Assembly (NCBI GenBank): GCA_964599895.1
Contig: CAZRHT010000021.1
Span: forward strand, 1-43,490
Reading direction: 5' to 3'
Length of the DNA stretch: 43,490 bases
DNA from: UM-FILTER-49-7 sp964599895
GTDB lineage: Bacteria > Acidobacteriota > Holophagae > Thermotomaculales > Thermotomaculaceae
Made by a program: the position numbers and the translations under genes. Shown one piece after another: positions 34,906 through 43,081 of this stretch. The notes under the pieces are model-generated. The model did no database searches. It saw only the letters and a program-made list of their open reading frames with translations, and was not told the origin of the DNA. How positions within the stretch are numbered: position 1 is the first letter of the stretch; every line of letters starts with the position of its first letter.

Positions 34906-35631
34906 ATGACAGAATCATTCATCCCCGCTGAAAAACTGAAACAACAATATTTTTGCCTCGGCCACTTTTACCGTCTCGTTCTGGAAAACGCCCGGGAATT
35001 TCCCTGCCGGAGTGTTCTGGAAATACTGAAGACGGATAAGTTCGCGGGATTCCGGGAAAAGATTGCCGATTCGCATTCAGATGCCCTTGTTATTATGATG
35101 AATCCGGGCTCATCCCACCCCCTTTCCCCCACCCATGAAGATCGCGGGGTCGCCGCAGGTGCGATCCGAACGATGGAGTTGGCGCAGCCACTTGTACCCA
35201 CCGTCCCGGATACTACTCAGTACCAGGTCATGCGATTGATGACCATCCAGAACTGGGACCATGTGAGGGTCGTCAACCTCTCTGATCTACGAAACCCGAA
35301 CAGTGTGGACTTTCTTCAGACAGCCTCCCGTGTTAAAGAAATACCGGGGGGATCTGTGCATTCCATATTCTCCATTGAGCGACAAAAAGAATGGGGCCTT
35401 CGGCTCTCTATGAACCGGGGACCTGTTATTGCCGGTTGGGGACAGAGCCCCCGACTGGTCGAACTGGCAGAGCGTTGTATTCAGTCAATGGGAAGACGTA
35501 AACTTTTCGGTGTCCAGGCCCCCGGGCATCCCCTACGCTTTGCCCACCCCAGCCCCCGGAATCATGCATTCAAGCTGCGATGGTTGACTGATATAAATAA
35601 TCAGCTCTCAATGAACTCTTCCAATCGCTGA
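34906..35631 (+). CDS. DUF1643-like protein
   Basis: 241 residues from ATG 34906. LVIMMNPGSSHPL, VRVVNLSDLRNPNS and PVIAGWG are the core blocks of the DUF1643 family, a small soluble fold of unknown function in bacteria and phages. PHPR-type content near the end (FAHPSPRNHAFKLRWL) is also typical. The start has only a weak ribosome site, but it directly follows the dgkA stop, so translational coupling is likely. It is the last gene of the OPT-to-DUF1643 run. Confidence 0.75.
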   Translation: MTESFIPAEKLKQQYFCLGHFYRLVLENAREFPCRSVLEILKTDKFAGFREKIADSHSDALVIMMNPGSSHPLSPTHEDRGVAAGAIRTMELAQPLVPTVPDTTQYQVMRLMTIQNWDHVRVVNLSDLRNPNSVDFLQTASRVKEIPGGSVHSIFSIERQKEWGLRLSMNRGPVIAGWGQSPRLVELAERCIQSMGRRKLFGVQAPGHPLRFAHPSPRNHAFKLRWLTDINNQLSMNSSNR

Positions 35632-35937
35632 TTTCTGCCACCATAGTCTAACCAGTTTCGAGAATCAATCTTCCCGATTGTCTAATTTGATCTATTGATT
35701 TACGGGTTCTGTTGAAACTGGCACAATGACTGATGCGTATACCAGTATTCAAGGCCACGACGAATGGTGGAGTGAAGAGTGAATACCTTATAGAGAATTC
35801 TCCACAAATGTCTGCTAACCTCTCCGGATTGCCAAACCGGTCCCAATGGCTCTCGTCAACCTGTTCCTGATGGGTTCGGCAATTCTTCGGTTGCAAATCC
35901 TGCCTCTCTCTGGATATAATTGGAATAGGAGGATTCA
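35632..35937. other. 306-bp intergenic region
   Basis: Apart from the promoter at 35891-35920 I see no gene, terminator or repeat in this stretch. The open frame 35648-35896 on the minus strand shows no coding pattern. Confidence 0.6.
35891..35920 (+). promoter_or_regulatory. Sigma-70-type promoter for the propeller-GGDEF gene
   Basis: TTGCAA (35891-35896) and TATAAT (35915-35920) are 18 bases apart. The predicted start is close to the AGGAGG ribosome site at 35927-35932, so the leader would be very short. Confidence 0.5.
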
Positions 35938-38871
35938 GTGAAAAAATATCATCGTTGGCACAGGGGAATTTTGTCTCTCACAGTACTTGTCATGTCCTTC
36001 ATGGCGATTTCCCCTGCATCTGCGCTGGACCCAACAAAAAAACTGGATCAACATACCCTGAACATCTTTACTACGGAAGATGGTCTGCCCCAGAGCTCCG
36101 TCATGAATCTTGTTCAGACAAAAGACGGATACCTCTGGATGGGCACTTTCGAGGGACTTGCCCGCTATGATGGCGAACAATTCACAGTTTTCAATAAAAG
36201 CAAGGTTCCTGGACTGGGAAACAACACCATCAAGGCGCTTTTTGAAGACAGCCATGGTTGTCTGTGGATTGGCACACCAAGCGGACTTACCTGCTATAGT
36301 CAGGGTGTGTTTCGGCATTTCAACGTACAAGACGGGCTTGCCGGCAATTTCATTACTACAATCAGTGAAGACAAAAATCATTACGTCTGGATCGGAACCA
36401 ACCGGGGCCTCAGTATGTATGACAACATGAACCACTTCACCTCTTTTACAGTTGAAAATGGCCTTTCTGACGGGTACATCTCCGCCCTGGCGCCTTCATC
36501 GGACGGGGGGCTATGGATAGGAACACCAAGAGGCCTGGATCGGATACAGGAAGGTAAAATTGTTCACCTCGACGCCCCACCCGATTTTCCAAAGATGAAC
36601 ATCCATACACTCTATATGGAACCATCCGGCGCCACTCTCTGGATAGGAATTCAAGGAGTGGGACTGATTTCGTTACGGGATAAGCGCTTTGAAAGAATCG
36701 GCCAGACGGAACCTGGCCTGATAGATGTCCGGGCCATTTCTAGGGATCGGAAAGGTTCTCTGTGGATCGGCAGCAACGGCGGGGGGCTGTTCTCGTTGTC
36801 ACAAACGGGTCAATTTTCCGTTCTATCCGAAAAAGAGGGGCTCTCAAACACATCAGTACGAGCGGTGCTCGAAGACCGGGAGGGTAGCCTGTGGGTCGGT
36901 ACTCGAGGGGGGTTGTTCCAACTGAAGGACGACAAATTCACCTTACTTAATTCCAGAAATGGCCTCCCCGTCGATAGTGTCCGCAGTCTTCTGCCGGGGA
37001 AAGACGGAACAGTCTGGATCGGAACAGTCGGGGGTGGTCTGGCCCGGTATCAGAACGATAAATTCACCACCATCAAGAACCTGGATGCTGACTTTGTCTG
37101 GTCCCTGGCAGAGGATAATGACGGCTCTTTATGGATCGGCACATATGGAAACGGGTTATTTCATTTGAAGAACGGTCACTTTACCAGGTACTCAACTCAA
37201 AACGGATTGTCCAATAATATAGTTCGAGCGATCCTGGCACTGCCAAACGGAGATATCTGGGTCGGAACCAATGGCGGTGGCATCAGCGTCATATCGAAAA
37301 CCGGAACCCGTACCATCACAACGAAGGAAGGCCTTTCAGGAAACTATGTTTATTCACTGGCACTGGATAAAGAAGGGGCCATCTGGGCGGGAACATACAA
37401 CGATGGTATCAACCGGATTTCAAATGGGGAGATTAGAGTTTTCAATTCCAGGAACGGATTTACCAACACCGGCATATGGGTCATTCATCCCGATCCGGAC
37501 GGCTCTATCTGGATCGGCACAGGAAACGACGGACTATTTCACTACGAAAATGACCATTTTCAGCGCTTTTCCATGCGGGAAGGCCTGTACAGTGATTCTA
37601 TCTTTTCCATCACTGAAGATGGCAGTGGAAATTTCTGGATGAACTGCAATCGGGGGATTTTTACTGTTGAAAAGGCCGCTCTGAAAGAAATGGAAGAAGG
37701 TGTGCGAGATTCCATAATCTGCAGATCTTATGGGAAAGCCGAAGGCGTCAAAGCTACTGAAAGCAACGGACCGGCCCAGTTTGCCGCCTGCCGGGCCGCG
37801 GATGGTGCTCTCTGGTTCTCCAGCATCAAGGGAGCCATTGTCATTTATCCGGATAGAATGCCAATGAATACAGTTTCTCCTCCCATCACCATCGAATCAG
37901 TTCATGTAAACGGTGAAAAATACTCCCACTATGAACCGATTCGTGCGCCAATCGGGAGGGGAGAAGTCGAGATTCAATATGCCGCCCTCAGCTTTCTACT
38001 GCCGGAAAAGGTTGTGTTCAAGTATCAGCTGGAAGGATTCGACACCGATTGGGTAAATGTCGGACACAGGAAGATTGCCTACTATACAAACTTGCCACCT
38101 GGACAGTACACCTTCCATGTCATTGCTTCCAACAACGATGGAATTTGGAATAAGACAGGCCAGACCCTCAGCATCAATTTGCTGCCCCGATTTACCCAGA
38201 CTGGCTGGTTCAAAGGTATTGTTGTTATTTTGATCATCTTCTTGCTGTTTTTCTTGTACCGATTACGGGTGAGGCAGATTCGCCACAGGGAACACACACT
38301 GCAAACAGAAATTCAGGAAAGAACAGCTCAGCTCAACAAATTGAATCAAAAGCTCGCTGACCTGGCTCGGACAGATGGACTGACCGGCATTCCGAATCAT
38401 CGATATCTCATGCATCAGCTGCAAAAGGACTGGAAAACATGTTTTCGTGATTCCACTCCAATTTCCCTTATTTTTGTTGATATTGACAGATTCAAGGAGT
38501 ACAACGACAACTTTGGCCACCAGGCCGGAGATGTCTGCCTGAAGAAAATTGCGACTATGCTCCAGAATGAACTGAAACGGCCCCGGGATTTCCTGGCCCG
38601 CTACGGAGGAGAAGAATTTATTGCGGTCCTTCCAAATACTGAAAAAGAAGGCGCCTTGAATATAGCAGAATCTCTTCGCGCCGCGGTTGCTCAGGGATGC
38701 ACAAATGATGTCGGAACCATGCTGGTCACCATAAGCCTCGGCGTCAGTACTGCAGTACCCATAAACCACAGCGGATTCGAAAAGCTGATAAGCGCTGCGG
38801 ACAATGCTCTGTACGAAGCCAAGCATGCCGGCCGGAATCAGGTTATGTTCTCTGAAATTATCAACAAGTAA
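35938..38871 (+). CDS. Two-component-type beta-propeller sensor fused to a GGDEF diguanylate cyclase
   Basis: 977 residues from a GTG start with AGGAGG. A signal peptide (1-29, ending PASA) exports the sensor. Residues about 40-625 hold 14 propeller repeats of the type LWIGT..GL, enough for two seven-bladed propellers. A Y_Y_Y domain follows (about 648-748), then a membrane helix (about 761-776), a coiled coil and a GGDEF domain (about 805-975). The active site is GGEEF (890-894), with an RxxD inhibition site (RPRD) five residues before it. It should make cyclic-di-GMP in response to an external ligand. There is no kinase or receiver domain; this is a direct sensor-to-cyclase fusion. Confidence 0.94.
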   Translation: MKKYHRWHRGILSLTVLVMSFMAISPASALDPTKKLDQHTLNIFTTEDGLPQSSVMNLVQTKDGYLWMGTFEGLARYDGEQFTVFNKSKVPGLGNNTIKALFEDSHGCLWIGTPSGLTCYSQGVFRHFNVQDGLAGNFITTISEDKNHYVWIGTNRGLSMYDNMNHFTSFTVENGLSDGYISALAPSSDGGLWIGTPRGLDRIQEGKIVHLDAPPDFPKMNIHTLYMEPSGATLWIGIQGVGLISLRDKRFERIGQTEPGLIDVRAISRDRKGSLWIGSNGGGLFSLSQTGQFSVLSEKEGLSNTSVRAVLEDREGSLWVGTRGGLFQLKDDKFTLLNSRNGLPVDSVRSLLPGKDGTVWIGTVGGGLARYQNDKFTTIKNLDADFVWSLAEDNDGSLWIGTYGNGLFHLKNGHFTRYSTQNGLSNNIVRAILALPNGDIWVGTNGGGISVISKTGTRTITTKEGLSGNYVYSLALDKEGAIWAGTYNDGINRISNGEIRVFNSRNGFTNTGIWVIHPDPDGSIWIGTGNDGLFHYENDHFQRFSMREGLYSDSIFSITEDGSGNFWMNCNRGIFTVEKAALKEMEEGVRDSIICRSYGKAEGVKATESNGPAQFAACRAADGALWFSSIKGAIVIYPDRMPMNTVSPPITIESVHVNGEKYSHYEPIRAPIGRGEVEIQYAALSFLLPEKVVFKYQLEGFDTDWVNVGHRKIAYYTNLPPGQYTFHVIASNNDGIWNKTGQTLSINLLPRFTQTGWFKGIVVILIIFLLFFLYRLRVRQIRHREHTLQTEIQERTAQLNKLNQKLADLARTDGLTGIPNHRYLMHQLQKDWKTCFRDSTPISLIFVDIDRFKEYNDNFGHQAGDVCLKKIATMLQNELKRPRDFLARYGGEEFIAVLPNTEKEGALNIAESLRAAVAQGCTNDVGTMLVTISLGVSTAVPINHSGFEKLISAADNALYEAKHAGRNQVMFSEIINK

Positions 38872-39054
38872 AGAACAAAAAAATCAAGGTCAAGTTTGAC
38901 TTCGAATCAATATGGAAGTGAAGGGGGATGAATGCTGGAAATTGGCAAACCAAAAGACGGAGAGACACAATTCCTTCTCTTGTCCTTTTTGAACCATCAA
39001 CTATTCACACGATGCAATACGCTGCTTTGACGTCCGCATCTTGAGCCGGAGATA

Positions 39055-39083
39055 TTGATTATCGTTCGGTCGGATGATAAAAT
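39055..39083 (+). promoter_or_regulatory. Sigma-70-type promoter for the EIIA/PII/antiporter operon
   Basis: TTGATT (39055-39060) and TAAAAT (39078-39083) are 17 bases apart, about 35 bases upstream of the GTG start at 39124. Confidence 0.5.
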
Positions 39084-39123
39084 GGAGACATTGAAAATAC
39101 ACTTCAATATAAGGGGAGATGCA

Positions 39124-39579
39124 GTGAAACTAGACCAATTTGTCCGAAAAGCACACATTCGGTTCCAGTTTGATGCGCAAGACAAAACCGATTTCTTCAA
39201 GAAAATGGTGAAAGATATCTCTGTGTTTCACGCAGACTTCGAAGAAGAACGTCTGCTGGAACTCTTTTATCTTCGGGAAGAAACTATGAGTACCGGAATC
39301 GGAAATGGCATCGCCATCCCCCACGTAATGTATGAGAAATGCGAAAGCCAGGAAATTTTTGTCTATCGGCTTGCAAAACCGATTGATTTTGCTGCACTGG
39401 ACAAGAAACCTGTTGAATTGATTTTTGTCATGGTTGGCGCCCCATCCCCCAGCAACATCATCAACCTTCAAATTCTCGCCAAACTGGCACTGATGATGAA
39501 GCATCCAGAATTTCTGGATAAACTCCTTTCGGCAGAAAGTGAAGAGGCGCTTTTCGAGGTCCTGATTCACTATGACTGA
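39124..39579 (+). CDS. PTS fructose/nitrogen-type EIIA domain protein
   Basis: 151 residues from the GTG at 39124, preceded by GGGGAGA. The phosphorylation site is His67 in STGIGNGIAIPH, the EIIA(Fru)/EIIA(Ntr) signature. The rest of the fold (REETMSTGIG, LIFVMVGAP, LAKLALMMKHPEF) matches. No PTS membrane components are encoded here, so this is likely a regulatory EIIA, like PtsN, which controls K+ uptake in other bacteria. Its stop overlaps the PII-like gene by 8 bases. Acting on the downstream antiporters is inference from the operon. Confidence 0.88.
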   Translation: MKLDQFVRKAHIRFQFDAQDKTDFFKKMVKDISVFHADFEEERLLELFYLREETMSTGIGNGIAIPHVMYEKCESQEIFVYRLAKPIDFAALDKKPVELIFVMVGAPSPSNIINLQILAKLALMMKHPEFLDKLLSAESEEALFEVLIHYD

Positions 39580-39913
39580 AGCAAAGCTGCTGGTCTGTAT
39601 CATCGAAAAAGAAGAACGCCTGGAAGATGTCCTGGAGGCTTTGATGGAAGAAGGAATTACAGGAGCCAGCATTCTGGATGCCCGGGGTATGTTCGAATAC
39701 ATGGCGGACGAGGTTCCTCTTTTTGCCGGATTTCGCGGCCTCATCCAGGGCAACAACCCAACCAACAAGATGATTTTGTCTATGGTGCCGGATGCCGCCA
39801 CCCTTCAAATAGCTATGAATACCATCCAGTCAGTGTACGGAGACTTTTCACTGCCCAATACCGGCATCATGTTCTCACTGGATATCGGGGAAGCCCGCGG
39901 GTTTAAGACCTGA
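39572..39913 (+). CDS. PII-like signalling protein
   Basis: 113 residues with the ferredoxin-like pattern of PII proteins: LLVCIIEKEERLEDVLEALM at the N-terminus, a central loop with ADEVPLFAGFRGLIQGNNPT, and NKMILSMVPD as the next strand. The T-loop region is unlike canonical GlnB; the uridylylation Tyr region is not conserved, so this is a PII-like rather than a GlnB protein. It would bind nucleotides or metabolites and act on a partner membrane protein. It is co-translated with EIIA (8-base overlap) and lies 1 base before the antiporter. Confidence 0.75.
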   Translation: MTEAKLLVCIIEKEERLEDVLEALMEEGITGASILDARGMFEYMADEVPLFAGFRGLIQGNNPTNKMILSMVPDAATLQIAMNTIQSVYGDFSLPNTGIMFSLDIGEARGFKT

Positions 39914-39914
39914 C

Positions 39915-40979
39915 ATGTTTGCCAGGCTTTTTGTCATTTTCGCAGTTGCTGTGGCGTATTTCAGTTTTTCAATCATCTTCCAAAAGAGAAAAATTTCTAC
40001 ATTTGTTGGCATGGAATATTTGATCCTGGGATTTCTCCTATCAAACCTTCCCCTTGGGCAAGGGTTATTGAAACCCCTGCTCTTTCCCTTTCTGGGCTGG
40101 ATCGGCTTCCTGATCGGATTGGAAGTGGACTTTCACTACATCCGGGAACTGCCTGAAAAATTCCTGGTAAGAACAGCCGCATGGACTACGGGACTGGTCG
40201 CCGCAATTGCTCTGGGTATTGGATTGCTAACTACCAAGCCAATGCTTGCAGTATTTGCACTGGCTCTGGCCCCTATCAGCTTCCGCACGGTTTCTCACTT
40301 TATTCCTGCACGGGGAATTGAGAACCGTACCGTACTTTTCTTTGTCAGTGTTGTTCCCTTCTTTATTCTTTTGCTTTTTACCGGCATTCAGGTAATTACG
40401 CTTCCACTGGTTTCCAGCCTGTACCTGTTGTGCTTCAGTGCTCTGTTCGCAATACTGTCACGTGCTCTGCTTTCATTGAACCACAGGCCAGAAGGTCTCC
40501 TCCTGATGCTCATCGGTGTCATTGTTCTGGTTTCGGAAACCTGTGCCGTATTCCGAATTTCTCCCCTGATCGTTTCCTTTTTCTCCGGTGTGTACCTTGC
40601 CAACGCCTGCAAAAAATGTGAGCCAATTTACCGGGACATAGCAACGGATGAAAAGCCCCTCTATATGCTTTTCCTCCTACTTGTGGGAATCCTGGCAGGC
40701 ATTCCGGATAACCCGGAGTTCCTTTTCTCCGCCCTTTCTATTGTACTTCTGACAGGAATTTTTCGCTGGCTCTTTTTGAAAACACATTGGTTCAATCTCA
40801 ACCAGCACTTCTGGGCCTATTTTATGGCACCGGGCGGACTGGCCATTGCCATTGGTACGGATATCTGGATGCAGGATGGCGCCACCCTGCCCAAGGCCTG
40901 GTTTTCAGCATTTCTGGTAGCCGTTATGGTTCTCCAGGCAATTGGTGTGCTGTCCGGAAAGAAGGAGGAAGCAAAGTGA
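39915..40979 (+). CDS. Cation:proton antiporter-like membrane protein A
   Basis: 354 residues, 10 or so membrane helices. The hydrophobic layout, with LVSETCAVFRISPLIVSFFSGVYLANACKK in pieces across mid-protein, fits the CPA2/Na+:H+ antiporter superfamily, though motifs are divergent and it is shorter than most members. It lies between the PII-like gene and antiporter B, and its stop overlaps the start of B (GTGA). A and B may form a heteromeric transporter. The ion is not determined; the family call is moderate. Confidence 0.75.
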   Translation: MFARLFVIFAVAVAYFSFSIIFQKRKISTFVGMEYLILGFLLSNLPLGQGLLKPLLFPFLGWIGFLIGLEVDFHYIRELPEKFLVRTAAWTTGLVAAIALGIGLLTTKPMLAVFALALAPISFRTVSHFIPARGIENRTVLFFVSVVPFFILLLFTGIQVITLPLVSSLYLLCFSALFAILSRALLSLNHRPEGLLLMLIGVIVLVSETCAVFRISPLIVSFFSGVYLANACKKCEPIYRDIATDEKPLYMLFLLLVGILAGIPDNPEFLFSALSIVLLTGIFRWLFLKTHWFNLNQHFWAYFMAPGGLAIAIGTDIWMQDGATLPKAWFSAFLVAVMVLQAIGVLSGKKEEAK

Positions 40980-42274
40980 ACTGGAAAAATATTGCCAGTT
41001 TACTGGTTAACATCATCGCCGTGTCCACCCTGTTTTTTCTTATATTGGCCGGCAGCAGTACTGTTCCTCATAACTCTGTCATCGGTCCCTACCTGGCACT
41101 GGGCTTTCTTATCATCGTGGCATATCTTTTCGGTGTTCTTGCGAGAGAGCTGGGCTTTCCCGCCCTGACAGGCAATCTCCTGGCCGGTATTCTGTTCGGA
41201 CCATCTGTATTGGGGCTTATCTCCCATACTGACATCCAGTCCCTTGAATTTATTAATACAATTGCATTGAGTTTCATTGCATTGACCGCCGGAGGAGAAT
41301 TGAAACTCAAGAGCCTCAGGGAAAATGCAAAGGCCATCTCTGGCATCACCCTGAGCCATACTTTCCTGATTTTCGCTGGCATGTTAATCGTAATGGCTCC
41401 ATTTCTAAGTATATTTAGTGTTCAGGGCATTTCCGATATGAAAACAACATGGATGGCTGCCATAATGTTGTCTGTAGTTGCTGTAGCCAAGTCCCCTGCA
41501 TCTACAATCGCAATCATCAACGAATATCGGGCCAGCGGGCCATTCACCGACGTCGTTCTCGGTGTGACCATGGTGAAAGATGTCGTTGTTCTTCTGATGT
41601 TCGCGCTTGCTATGGGAGTGATTCGGGGTATTGGCGGCGCAGCACCTTTCTCACTATCCTTCCTATTCCACACCTTCGGCCATATCTTTCTGTCCATCGC
41701 AGCGGGGCTGGTATACGGCGGTCTGATGATACTTTTTTACCGCTACGTGGCCAGAGAAATCACCGTTTTTATTGTCATTGCCGCCTTTCTTGCCAACGAA
41801 CTGGCTCATTTTGTCGGGCTGGAGCAAATGCTCATGTGTATGATAGCAGGATTTGTTGTTCAGAATTTCTCCCGACAGGGCCCCTTGATGATTGAAGGAA
41901 TTGAAAGGAGCCACCTGCCCATCTACGTCATCTTCTTCTCAATCGCCGGTGCGGGGCTGGATTTTTCCTATTTCGGTTCAGTTTACATTCTTGTAGCCCT
42001 GTTTGTCGGAGTTCGGGCTGTCCTCATCTTTTTCTCCACACTCTTTGGCGCAAAGCTCACCGGAGCCACAGACGCTGTAAGCAAGTATGCCTGGACCGGA
42101 TTCCTCACCAATGCCGGTCTTACTTTGAGCATTGCCATACTTGTTGAGAAGGCCTTCCCGGAATGGGGACATCCGCTCAAAGCCATCATCATCTCCGTTA
42201 TAGCCATTAACCAGATTGTCGGTCCTGTGCTATTCAAGATTGGGCTGGTTAAAAGCGGGGAAGTGAAGCTGTAG
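40976..42274 (+). CDS. Cation:proton antiporter (CPA2/Kef-NhaS-like) B
   Basis: 432 residues from the GTG at 40976, chosen for AAGGAGG upstream; the frame is open further upstream within gene A. About 12 membrane helices. LARELGFPALTGNLLAGILF and GPSVLG match the conserved first region of CPA2 antiporters; VVAVAKSPASTIAIINEYRA and VVLGVTMVKDVVVLL match the central substrate region. It has no C-terminal TrkA domain, so regulation may come from the EIIA and PII-like proteins of the same operon. The transported ion is unknown. Confidence 0.87.
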   Translation: MNWKNIASLLVNIIAVSTLFFLILAGSSTVPHNSVIGPYLALGFLIIVAYLFGVLARELGFPALTGNLLAGILFGPSVLGLISHTDIQSLEFINTIALSFIALTAGGELKLKSLRENAKAISGITLSHTFLIFAGMLIVMAPFLSIFSVQGISDMKTTWMAAIMLSVVAVAKSPASTIAIINEYRASGPFTDVVLGVTMVKDVVVLLMFALAMGVIRGIGGAAPFSLSFLFHTFGHIFLSIAAGLVYGGLMILFYRYVAREITVFIVIAAFLANELAHFVGLEQMLMCMIAGFVVQNFSRQGPLMIEGIERSHLPIYVIFFSIAGAGLDFSYFGSVYILVALFVGVRAVLIFFSTLFGAKLTGATDAVSKYAWTGFLTNAGLTLSIAILVEKAFPEWGHPLKAIIISVIAINQIVGPVLFKIGLVKSGEVKL

Positions 42275-42282
42275 AGCAGCAG

Positions 42283-42335
42283 CAATGGGTGATGGAGTTA
42301 CAGAAGTGTTCTGTTTTCAGTGTTCACTTTTCTGA
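42283..42335 (+). repeat. Dispersed intergenic repeat, copy D
   Basis: ATGGGTGATGGAGTTACAGA is followed by GTTCTGTTTTCAGTGTTC (42308-42325), identical over 18 bases to part of copy C. It overlaps the end of the lpxH-like gene and supplies its last codons and stop. Confidence 0.55.
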
Positions 42336-43081
42336 TCGAAAATGGCGAGTGGGCTGTATGAATTTACAAGTGAAATCCGGTCATTGTCAAAACGATAGAG
42401 TGCCGGCTTCTCCGAGAGGCCGAGAAATGAATGGGTACCGTGGTAATCGGGGATCCCGGTCACTTTTTCATGTTTCCAGAATTGGTGAAAATGGCCTACG
42501 AATATTCGGTCACTACCTGGAAATCGTTTTGCCAGCCTTCCCGCTACCTTAATCAGTTCGTCCTGTCGAACTTGTTTACTTAACTCACCTTCCTGGAATT
42601 TTTTACTCAGTTTCCGGGCCAGCCCGGAGAATCGCTTCCACTGGAAGAGCGCACGGGCAAGACTGGACTTCAACAGCCTCATCAACAGTCGATCGGAAAA
42701 CAGGTGATCCATATGGCCATGGACAAAAACAATTTGCTCTCCTCCTGACTCAATTACAATGGCATCCTCTGAAATTTCATCAAAACAATCAAAATAGGCT
42801 CTCTTAATATAAAAGTCCCAGTTTCCTTCCACCATAATGGTTCTGCAGTTTTCGGAAATCAATTTGACAGCCTCGAGGAGCGCGTGCCCATTTTCGTGGT
42901 CAAACACTGGGATTGCTGCCCATACACGGAACACGTCGCCCAGCAGTACAATGGTTTCCGTCTGTTTTGACACCTCTTTAAGAGTGTGAAGAAATGAGGT
43001 AAAGTCGGGATGTCCAGACGTCACCGGTATGTGACAGTCGGCAAAAATGACAACTCGAAATCTGGGGTCAGTAGAGGGCAC
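42317..43081 (-). CDS. lpxH: LpxH-like metallophosphoesterase
   Basis: 254 residues from GTG 43081, with AGGAAG upstream. The metal-binding motifs are FADCHIP (Asp15, His17), LLGDVFRVW (Asp49), EGNWDF (Asn87), FVHGHMDHLF (His121, His123) and VGHFHQFWKH. LpxH cleaves UDP-2,3-diacylglucosamine in lipid A synthesis. The GNWD motif replaces the more usual GNRD of LpxH, so another enzyme of the same superfamily is possible. It overlaps cheW by 14 bases, and its last codons lie in a dispersed repeat. Confidence 0.8.
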   Translation of the reverse strand: MPSTDPRFRVVIFADCHIPVTSGHPDFTSFLHTLKEVSKQTETIVLLGDVFRVWAAIPVFDHENGHALLEAVKLISENCRTIMVEGNWDFYIKRAYFDCFDEISEDAIVIESGGEQIVFVHGHMDHLFSDRLLMRLLKSSLARALFQWKRFSGLARKLSKKFQEGELSKQVRQDELIKVAGRLAKRFPGSDRIFVGHFHQFWKHEKVTGIPDYHGTHSFLGLSEKPALYRFDNDRISLVNSYSPLAIFDQKSEH

